Positions 7,863 through 16,000 of a DNA stretch of 64,000 nucleotides are shown piece by piece (position 1 is the first letter of the stretch; every line of letters starts with the position of its first letter). Origin of the DNA: Brasilonema angustatum HA4187-MV1 (GTDB lineage: Bacteria > Cyanobacteriota > Cyanobacteriia > Cyanobacteriales > Nostocaceae); contig JAHHGV010000030.1 of assembly GCA_019359695.1 (NCBI GenBank), positions 50,521 through 114,520 of the forward strand, in the 5' to 3' direction. The translations under genes and the position numbers were made by a program. A model generated the notes under the pieces. The model was given only the letters and a program-made list of their open reading frames with translations, ran no database searches and had not been told where the DNA came from.

Positions 7863-8903
7863 TCAACCCAGAAAACCCATAATGCAATCACGCATATCAG
7901 AAAATGGATTAACGATATTTCCCATAAGAGTTACTTGAATATTTCGATCTGCGTACATTCCTGAATAGAAAGAGACCCCAGGATCGCCACCAAACATATG
8001 ATAAGACAACGCTTCTCCCTGCTGCGCCACCCATAAGCCATATCCATAGTAAATACTGGCTCCATTTCTACTTTGCTCACCCGTCGATATGTGCGGAGTT
8101 AGCATTTGCTTGAGTACCGTTTTAGATACAAGTTGATGGGTCATCAACGCCTGCCAAAATTTTTCCATATCTCCAACCGTTGTGAAAGCTCCACCATCTG
8201 AGCCACCAATAACAGGCAGAGCATAGAAATTAGTTCGCCATTCCCGATCGGATTTTGGGATGTAACCATAGGCGGTGCATGGCGGCAGACAATCCATTGC
8301 AAAAAAACCGCTATCTGTCATATTGCAGACTGCAAATATATTGGCTTCGACATATTCCTGGAAACTCAGTTTGCTAACCTGCTCAACAATTAACCCTAGT
8401 AGGATGTACCCCGCGTTGTTGTAAACGAATTTTTCCCCTGGAGCAAATTTCATCGCCTGATCTTGAAACATTGGCAAAAAGTCTTCCAACGTGCGAACGC
8501 CATACATCGGTCGCGTCTTCCATAAATCTTCATAATCATTCCTCACTGTTTCATCAAAGTAGTCTGGAATACCTGATCTGTGAGTAAGCAAATGATGAAC
8601 TGAAATTGCTGGGTCGAAAGTAGGAAAGGGAATATTCAAACAATCTTTGAGGAGAGTATCAAACGTGAGTAAGTTTTTCTCAACCAGTTGACATATTGCT
8701 GCACTGGTGAATGTTTTGGTGCCAGAGGCTGTGGCAAACCGAGTATTAAGAGTATTGGGTATCGCTTCAGAGCGATTTGCGAGACCGTAACTTTTGGCAA
8801 AAATAATTTTGCCTTGCTCTTTGACCCAAATTACACCAGAGAACGGGGATCTTTCATTTTGTTTTGCAATTGTGCGCTCAAGTTCTGCGATGTGAACTGC
8901 CAT
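7863..8903 (-). CDS. Beta-lactamase-fold serine hydrolase (class C/PBP-like)
   Basis: 346 residues, about the usual length of the Beta-lactamase (PF00144-type) domain. Serine motif SGTKTF (SxxK) near residue 60, YNN (tyrosine motif) in VYNNAGYILLG near residue 162, and a late HMFGGDPG corresponding to the HxG motif. No signal peptide is visible, so a cytoplasmic esterase/peptidase-type hydrolase is more likely than a periplasmic drug-resistance enzyme. It stands alone: upstream is a gap of about 320 bases, and its 3' end abuts the CRISPR-unit element. Start ATG 8903 (MAVHIAELERT). The substrate is unknown. Confidence 0.85.
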   Translation of the reverse strand: MAVHIAELERTIAKQNERSPFSGVIWVKEQGKIIFAKSYGLANRSEAIPNTLNTRFATASGTKTFTSAAICQLVEKNLLTFDTLLKDCLNIPFPTFDPAISVHHLLTHRSGIPDYFDETVRNDYEDLWKTRPMYGVRTLEDFLPMFQDQAMKFAPGEKFVYNNAGYILLGLIVEQVSKLSFQEYVEANIFAVCNMTDSGFFAMDCLPPCTAYGYIPKSDREWRTNFYALPVIGGSDGGAFTTVGDMEKFWQALMTHQLVSKTVLKQMLTPHISTGEQSRNGASIYYGYGLWVAQQGEALSYHMFGGDPGVSFYSGMYADRNIQVTLMGNIVNPFSDMRDCIMGFLG

Positions 8904-9227
8904 AAAGACGAACCTACTCGCTGGATTTTTCTCTACTGATTAAAGTTAATACTACAAGATGGTGTAGATATAGCGAAGAACAGAAAACCTGGTTAAGCCG
9001 TTTTACATGAATATTACAGAAGCTTTCAGACGCTGAAACCTTTGATTTTTCGTTAAGAGATTACTTGGCAATTTGGCTCGTGAGCTACTACAACTCTCAA
9101 AAAAAATCTTATGTTGTCTACAATTGGTTAGGTGCTGCACCGATCCAATTGATTCTGACTCCTGAGTTCTGTCTTCTGACTCCTTCTTTAATTTAGATAA
9201 AGATTTTGCTTTTTGATTTTTCAGATT
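8904..9227. other. Intergenic, one dispersed repeat
   Basis: No gene seen. Contains GGTTAGGTGCTGCACCGATC at about 9126-9145, part of a roughly 29-base unit present in opposite orientation at 62509-62537. This is a dispersed cyanobacterial repeat. Confidence 0.5.
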
Positions 9228-9503
9228 TCAGCTAGAAAGTCCATTTTTCATCTCTGTATATTTCTGGTGCCATGCCTCATCGGTTGGGGCTGGCAGAAAA
9301 CCCATTCTGTAAAATATCTGTAGCTGAAAATCTCGCGCTCCCCGGCACAGGTGGTTTTCTGGTTTTCCTGACTGACGGGGATGATGGCATAATTGAGAGG
9401 CTTCAGTTAAAACGGTCTGCTGAATTCTGGTAACTACCTCTGGAGCAGGATGCCTGCCGCTTTCGTTTGTTCTAAATGGACAAGTCGCACATTTAGCTTT
9501 CAT
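9228..9503 (-). CDS. Small CxxCPF cysteine-motif protein
   Basis: 91 residues if started at ATG 9503; a TTG start at 9572 would give 114 residues. The pattern is CATCPFR near the N-terminus, then GRHPAP, LCHHPR, and HLCRGARDFQLQIFYRMG. The spaced Cys/His residues (CxxC ... CHH ... C) suggest a bound zinc or iron-sulfur cluster. The family is frequent in cyanobacterial genomes and plasmids; its function is not known to me. Divergent from the gene at 9603. Confidence 0.65.
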   Translation of the reverse strand: MKAKCATCPFRTNESGRHPAPEVVTRIQQTVLTEASQLCHHPRQSGKPENHLCRGARDFQLQIFYRMGFLPAPTDEAWHQKYTEMKNGLSS

Positions 9504-9602
9504 CACCGGATAGTCAGCCACATTTATAAGTTTTTTGGACAAGCGCTTTTTCTCTCCAGGCTCCCAGTACAATTAAACCTAAAATGAGAACTATCCTTCA
9601 TT

Positions 9603-10136
9603 ATGGCAAGCATTAATTATTCTGCCAAAGCGCTGACGGTTGATGATATTGAAAAAGCTATTAAGGAACTGCAAGACCTCAAGAAATCAAAGGAACGTGA
9701 AGCGAGGGAAGCGCAGGAAAAATTACCCTCAGATGCGCGGCGGAAGGTGTTAATTGGTGTTGCCGTGCTGGAAGCACAGAAACGAGGATTTATCACGGAG
9801 GATTTTCTTCAGGAGGTGCTGGATAAATTCCTCACTAAAAATAAGGATCGAGCGGTATTTGATTTGGCTTCCCGTGAGACGGAGGGGGATAAGCAGCAGC
9901 GGGGTAGACCCAAGAAAGAGAAAACGGCTGACACGCAAGCATCACAGTCGTCAGTTGTAGAACCTACTCCAGAACATTCTCCTGAACCTATTCCGGTTGT
10001 GACCGAAACAGAGGACAAGGAGGTTGCAACCGTGGCAGCAACTACAGACAATAAACCAGCAGCCAAACGTGTTGCGACTGCGCAGAGAAAAACAAGCAAG
10101 TCATCGAAAAAGCAGGATGAATGGGATTTAAAGTGA
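9603..10136 (+). CDS. AT-hook-bearing protein of unknown function
   Basis: 177 residues. Residues 1-90 are helical (DIEKAIKELQDLKKSKEREA, then VLIGVAVLEAQKRGFIT). Then RGRPKKEK, an AT-hook-like minor-groove DNA-binding motif, and a disordered P/E/T/K-rich tail. The N-terminal helical pattern resembles small MobC/TraD-type accessory proteins, but I cannot assign it firmly. It lies 76 bases upstream of the DGQHR gene in the same direction and is probably co-transcribed. Confidence 0.6.
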   Translation: MASINYSAKALTVDDIEKAIKELQDLKKSKEREAREAQEKLPSDARRKVLIGVAVLEAQKRGFITEDFLQEVLDKFLTKNKDRAVFDLASRETEGDKQQRGRPKKEKTADTQASQSSVVEPTPEHSPEPIPVVTETEDKEVATVAATTDNKPAAKRVATAQRKTSKSSKKQDEWDLK

Positions 10137-10212
10137 CATAAAAATATGGAATTTCTTGACGCGCTTAAGCAAAAAACGTATTGATTTGACTCTTTTAATG
10201 CGAGAGTCAAAT

Positions 10213-11328
10213 ATGTCAGAAGAACCAGAACAGCAAGAGCAATCAGTTAAAAAAACAGCAAAAGCGACGAAACCAGTAAAAAAGAATTTCACCCAAATTT
10301 CTGCGATTCAGCGATATAGTAAGGGGCTGACCATTTACACGGCAAGTGTCCCCTTTCCCTTCGCGGCACAGGCATTTAACTTTGATGGCACAGACAAGTC
10401 ACCGGAGGAACGAGCACAGCGCAGTCTTGACCCGCGCCATGCGAAAAAAATCCGCCAGTACCTGGAGAATAATGAAGAAAGTTATTACCTGCCGCCGCTG
10501 ATTGTGTCGGTCAATGGTGATGCGGAATTTACCCCATCCCGCAAAGATGGCGATATGGGGACACTGACAATCGGGATGAATGCGCTTTATAGAATTCTCG
10601 ACGGACAGCACCGTACCGCTGCTATTCGGGGATTATTGGACAAGAACGCGACCAAGGAGCGTTTTAAAGAGGAGCATATCTCGGTAGATTTTTTAATTGA
10701 CATTGAGCTTGACCAGGCGAAAACCTATTTCAGGCTGTTGAACGCCACAGGAAAAACCGTATCGAAAAATCTGACAGCGCTTTATGCTGATGATGTAGAA
10801 AGCCGAGGGATTCATGATATTCTTGTGTATGTGCCGTTGTTCAGTGATTTGGTAGAGAAAGAAAAAACCAACCTGAACCCAAAAAATGAAAAGCTGTTCG
10901 TATATAAATGGCTGTTTGAAGCGACTAAACGGATGAAACCCCGTATCAATTCAGAATTCGATAAAATTTACTGCGAGTCATTCTGGAGGGGATTATCGGA
11001 TATTATTCCGCAATGGAAAGCAGCTTTTGAAGGTACACTGACTGCGCAACAAATCCGAGAGGAGTATATTTCCACGGCAGGAATTTTTATTGAGGCGCTG
11101 GGGGAAGTGGGAGCCATTTTGGTTGCGTCTTGCCAGGATAATCCAGAGAAAGTGGTAAAGTATCTTTCTCATTTGAAAAATGTGGACTGGTCAAAGAACA
11201 ATGCTGCTTGGCATAATCAGGTGGTTGATAGCAATGGAAAACTGCTGTCCCGTTCTGGAAGCCGGAAATTTTTGACAGAGTTTATGTTGGACAAAATGAA
11301 CCTGGCGCACAAGCTTTTGGCGGCGTAA
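10213..11328 (+). CDS. DGQHR-domain protein, DndB-like
   Basis: 371 residues from ATG 10213 (the open frame starts at 10156, but that N-terminus is unconvincing). The signature DGQHR lies at about residues 130-134 in YRILDGQHRTAAIRG, preceded by LDPRHAKKIRQYLE and followed by FRLLNATGKTVSKN. These features mark the DGQHR/DndB superfamily. DndB represses DNA phosphorothioation, and related proteins sit in other DNA-modification or defence loci. No dndACDE genes are in the window, so this is an orphan. It stands upstream of the anti-restriction-type methylase-helicase gene, separated by the inverted-repeat/SLATT unit. A role in DNA-modification control or anti-defence is inference. Confidence 0.8.
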   Translation: MSEEPEQQEQSVKKTAKATKPVKKNFTQISAIQRYSKGLTIYTASVPFPFAAQAFNFDGTDKSPEERAQRSLDPRHAKKIRQYLENNEESYYLPPLIVSVNGDAEFTPSRKDGDMGTLTIGMNALYRILDGQHRTAAIRGLLDKNATKERFKEEHISVDFLIDIELDQAKTYFRLLNATGKTVSKNLTALYADDVESRGIHDILVYVPLFSDLVEKEKTNLNPKNEKLFVYKWLFEATKRMKPRINSEFDKIYCESFWRGLSDIIPQWKAAFEGTLTAQQIREEYISTAGIFIEALGEVGAILVASCQDNPEKVVKYLSHLKNVDWSKNNAAWHNQVVDSNGKLLSRSGSRKFLTEFMLDKMNLAHKLLAA

Positions 11329-11438
11329 GGTTGAATGAAAGGGGTGTGGGGGGTAGGGATAACTTGAGAAAACTTATGGGAGACTCAAAAATTCAATCTT
11401 ACCGATAGCTTTGATTCGTGCGCTTGAAAGTAAATAGA

Positions 11439-11666
11439 GATTGAGCCGAGATAGGTGTTGAAAAGTGCCACTTCACTGGAAACGCCTATTCTATATAGGT
11501 TTCTAGCATATTACATCTCGCAGTTCTAATGTCTGCTAATTACTATTAGCGGATATAAATTGACCGAAAACTGGGGTTTTATGTCTGCTAATACCGCTCA
11601 AAACCCCTAAAAATGATGTCTGCTAATGTAAGTGGTACTATTTTTCACACATCTCGGCACAATCCC
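11439..11666. mobile_element. 228-bp inverted repeat, left copy
   Basis: Nearly identical (2 mismatches noticed) to the complement of 12530-12757. It starts GATTGAGCCGAGATA and ends ATCTCGGCACAATC, so each copy has its own short terminal inverted repeats. Inside are three copies of ATGTCTGCTAAT plus an inverted ATTAGCGGATA. This is the kind of subterminal repeat array that transposases of the TnsB/TniA type bind. No transposase gene lies inside. Confidence 0.75.
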
Positions 11667-11830
11667 ACCTACATTCGGGTTTCCCCGCCAACCTAACTAA
11701 TTGTTAAACTTTATCACAACAGTTTTGGCGGCTGTGTGTTGAAAATGGTAGATGCTCACTTCACGCTTGCCTCAAATTGTTCAACCTTATTATTTCTCTA
11801 CAATTAACTTATGTAATAGGTGTGATAGCA

Positions 11831-12343
11831 CTATTTCGAGGCACTGAAAGGGGAGAGAAATCGTTTCAATACTTTCGACATAGCCCAGGTGGGTATCCGA
11901 GGGCTTTGTCTAAGCAATTGAGAACGTTCATCCATAAGCTTTTCCCGGTGGCTAATAAAAGCTTCTGGCTTAATGAGGTTTGCTCTCCCCTGTTTGACAA
12001 GAAGGTAAGTTTTGGTCGCCCATGCGTCTAATACGTTTGCAGCCTCAAAGTGCAGTTTCTCCTTTTCAGCTGGATTCAAGAAAGACATGGCTCCGGTAAT
12101 CGCGGAAACCACAAAGGCAGTAATTCCAGCAATAGTAGAATGTTTTGCAAAAGCTGACACACCAGCAATACTGGACAATACTGAGGCAGGCAACCCAAAA
12201 AGCATATGAACATTTCCGTACATATTAGCTGCGTTGCGGTGACAACTGGACATTTCCAAAGCTTGATCCGCGTACCACTCTGCATCTCGTACAACGTCCG
12301 ATAAAAATTCAGCGTAATTAGGAGTGCTACTTCCATCTGACAT
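11831..12343 (-). CDS. SLATT-like two-TM effector protein
   Basis: 170 residues. A helical N-terminus (YADQALEMSSCHRNAANMYG) leads into two hydrophobic segments (MLFGLPASVLSSIAGVSAFA and TIAGITAFVVSAITGAMSFL). A helical cytosolic part beginning NPAEKEKLHFEAAN follows, with a basic tail. This order matches SLATT domains, the 2-TM membrane effectors usually linked to SMODS (CD-NTase) or SLOG sensors in antiphage systems. No sensor gene is adjacent. The gene is the only cargo between the two 228-bp inverted repeats, suggesting it moves as a unit. Start ATG 12343 by the domain. The family call rests on the pattern only; a generic 2-TM protein is the alternative. Confidence 0.65.
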   Translation of the reverse strand: MSDGSSTPNYAEFLSDVVRDAEWYADQALEMSSCHRNAANMYGNVHMLFGLPASVLSSIAGVSAFAKHSTIAGITAFVVSAITGAMSFLNPAEKEKLHFEAANVLDAWATKTYLLVKQGRANLIKPEAFISHREKLMDERSQLLRQSPRIPTWAMSKVLKRFLSPFSASK

Positions 12344-12529
12344 AGCTATACCTCATCCCTGTGCTCTATATTAGATGTTGAGCCATAGAATCGGAAAATT
12401 TTCAACAAATCCGTGAATTGTATAGGAATTTTTCACTTAGGGACTTGGTTAGGTCGAGAAATAATACTTGCTAAAAGACCTGTAAAAATAGTTGAATTAG
12501 CAATACCTTTGCCAAAATAAGAGCATGAA

Positions 12530-12757
12530 GGGATTGTGCCGAGATGTGTGAAAAATAGTACCACTTACATTAGCAGACATCATTTTTAGGGGTTTTGAGC
12601 GGTATTAGCAGACATAAAACCCCAGTTTTCGGTCAATTTATATCCGCTAATGGTAATTAGCAGACATTAGAACTGCGAGATGTAATATGCTAGAAACCTA
12701 TATAGAATAGGCGTTTCCAGCGAAGTGGCACTTTTCAACACCTATCTCGGCTCAATC
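12530..12757. mobile_element. 228-bp inverted repeat, right copy
   Basis: Inverse copy of 11439-11666 (two differences: G/A near 12722 and C/T near 12652). With its partner it brackets the SLATT gene. Its right end is only about 120 bases upstream of the degraded 5' end of the methylase-helicase gene. No clear target duplication was found. Confidence 0.75.
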
Positions 12758-13017
12758 CCAAATAAATCCCTACACCCCGCAACCCATACCCTGTTTCTGG
12801 TCAGTGTATCCATAAAAAATATTTAACTTGTAATTTTTTCTATTTTTAATAAAATTATCCAACAAGCAACTATTTTTATGTTGGGTAGGACTTTACGTCT
12901 GCTCTCGTCCAAGCTTTTGTCGAACACTTTCAGCAGGGTGGTCAATTTTCCACGATTACTGAGGCTCGGACGTTTGCGGTTCCCTATGTAGGGCAGTCAG
13001 TATCCCCTGGTTCTGCG

Positions 13018-16000
13018 TTGACAAAGCAGGTAGATGAAGCGGTAGAAGCGGCGCTGGTGCGGGTTGCCCAGAATGTGGTGACAGGAGCAGCGACACCCCA
13101 GGAGGCGTATCGCCAGCTTGTCGAACTGCACGATCGCCAACCAGCCCTCAACGTTCGTTCTAGCACCAGTGTAGCTCAGCAAGCCTACAGTACCCCGTTG
13201 CCGATTGCTTACCTGGCTTCAGTTCTCGCTGGAGTAAACTCGGATACTACGGTATATGAACCTAGTGCGGGGCATGGCGCGTTATTACTGGGAAGCAGCC
13301 CGGACAAGGTGACGGTCAACGAGTTAAATCCGACACGGGCAGCAGACTTACGGTCACAGGGGTATACGGTAACAGAAACGGATGCTAGCCGTCTTACCCT
13401 GGAGAAGCTGCACGATGTTGTGATCATGAATCCCCCGTTTGGCACGGTGGAAGAAGAAGCATCAAAAAGACCAAAGCAGTTTCGGTTTGGCAAGTTCCAA
13501 ACCACTCAGATTGACCATGCCATTGCCCTGCAAGGGTTAGAGGCGATGAAACCAGACGGACAAGCAGTGCTGATTCTGGGCGGCAAGCTGGGGATTGATG
13601 AGGATATTCGCAGCAATCGCTATAACAGTCGGGAAAGCCGAGGATTTTACTACACACTATATCAACAATTTAATGTCACTGACCATTTTTCGATTCTGGG
13701 AAACCTCTATCGCAAGCAGGGGGCAGGCTTTCCCATTGATGTGATTGTCATCAATGGCAGAGGAAAATCTGAGCGTTCTTTGCCTGCGGCAGATGTCCCG
13801 CGCTTGTACAAAACTTTTGATGAACTGGGAGAACTTCTCGATGACGTACTTTCCCAATCCGAACGTCTGGGCACCGCCGGAGAACGAACGGATTTTCACG
13901 GTACTCGTGCCAGCGAACGAAACCCAGTTGAGCCAGAACCGCTATCTGCAACTGCTGTGCCGTCGTCTGGAGTGGCTGATGGCGATGTGGCAGGAGGAAG
14001 CGGAAGCGTCGTCGGTGGCGGAGACACACCAGATGCTGCTAATCATGACTCGTCCCTTCTCAATCTACCAAAGCAGACCGATGTTGCCGAAAATACCCCA
14101 CACGCCCAAGGGGATAGAGGAATGGCAGACGGCGTGGGCGCAGTTTCTGGTGTTCGAGAGCGACATTATCGCCATGCGGCTGCAATTTCTGCCGATCTCG
14201 TTTCCGGTGCAAGTGGAGATGGACAGCGAACGGATAGAACGGCTGCTGTGGAAGTTCAACACCCCGGACGTACAGCCGAATCTGGAAGAATGGCTGGCGG
14301 AGACAATCAATCCCCTGCTGCGCTAGAACAGCCGAAACAACTTCCGTATCACCCTAAAAGCGAGGCACAAGCAATCGGCACACTGGTTCCTGCAAACATG
14401 CAGACGGGTGTATCGCAAGCCCTGCTGAAGCTTGAGCGTCGGGTTGGAGAGTTGGATACCTATGTCGCAGATAAGCTTGCCTATGGGACAACTGAGGAAT
14501 TGCACCAACATTTTAGCGCGGAACAGGTGGATGCGATTGCCTTGGCGGTATCAAATTTAGAAAAGGGTAGTGGTTTTATCCTTGGGGATCAGACAGGAAT
14601 CGGGAAAGGGCGGGTGGTAACGGCAATGATTCGCTATGCTACAGTTACGGGACGGACACCGATTTTCGTTACCAAAGACACACCCTTGTATGCTGACATG
14701 ATTCGTGATTTGCAAGATATTGGGATGCCAAGGTTCAACCCACTCGTCACGAATCCCGATTTGACACTGCCGTTGCCAGACGGACGAACATTGACAACCA
14801 GTCCGAAGCAGCATCCCCAGGTACTCAAAAATATACAGTCGGAAGGACACTTGGGCAGGTACAATGCTATTTTTACGACTTATTCGCAATTGCAAACGGT
14901 CAGAGGACAGGAACCCTATCGTCGGGAGTTCCTCCGCCAGTTTGCGCCTAACAGCCTGGTGATTCTGGACGAAAGTCATGAGGCGGGGGGTTCCAGCAGC
15001 CAGAACGGGAAACAGGCTGGTGCTTCCAATCGGGCAGATTTTGTCCGGGAACTGGTGTGGCAATCGCAAGGGGTGGTGTATTCGAGTGCCACCTATGCCA
15101 AGAACCCGCAGGTGATGGATTTGTATGCCCTTACTGATATGCGGCTTGCCCTCAGTAACATGGCGAACCTGACGGAACTGGTAGCGTCGGGCGGTGTGCC
15201 GTTGCAGCAGACTTTGGCTTCGATGCTAACCGAATCAGGGCAATACATTCGTCGGGAACGCTCGTTTCAAGGGGTACGGTTTGACCCAGTTGTTGCCCCT
15301 GTCAACCGTGATATTGCGGAAAATATCTCACTGATTATGGCAGAGATTATGGAGTTTGACCGCCTCAAACAGGAGGTTGTCACGGGGATGGATAAACAAT
15401 TGAAATCCGAGGCAAAACGGGCTTTTGGGGATAATTCTACGGGTGGAGCCGGGGCAACCAGTACCAATTTTACCAGTCTAATGCACAACATTGTTGACCA
15501 AATGTTGTTTGCTCTCAAAGCTGAAGAAACAGTGCAGCAATCCTTAACTCTGCTGCGCCAGCCGGAACCGGAGAAGCCCGTGTTGGCACTGTCGAGCACA
15601 ATGGGCAGCATGATTGCCCGACAAGCCGAGATGCAGGGGTTACGCCCAGGCGATGCTCTGGATGCTAATTTTGGTACGATATTGCATCGGTATCTGGAGC
15701 GCAGCCGGGATGTTATGCTAGGGAATCCGTATGGCGAGAAGTCCCGCCATCGGCTGACTGATGAGGAATTGGGCGTGGCAGCCACAGTTAAGTATCATGC
15801 GATTCAGGATTTGATTAACGAGACGGATTTCAACCAAATTCCCGTTAGTCCGATTGACTACATCACGTTTCGTCTGAATCAGGAAGGATATCGGGTGGGG
15901 GAAGTCACGGGGAGGGAGCATATTGCGGTTTATCAGACGGATGGCACAACGGTTTATCAGCGGCGTGGCAACGCAGAACGCAGCAAGTCAGCGGCAGTGC

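Noticed and set aside
9809..10210. 133-codon minus frame opposite the AT-hook protein
   Set aside because: Low-complexity mirror of the disordered K/E/T-rich tail; no family pattern.
15267..15785. 172-codon minus frame inside the DarB-like gene, with several others up to 18.9 kb
   Set aside because: Opposite well-conserved helicase coding sequence, S/R-rich composition typical of shadows, no ribosome-binding site.
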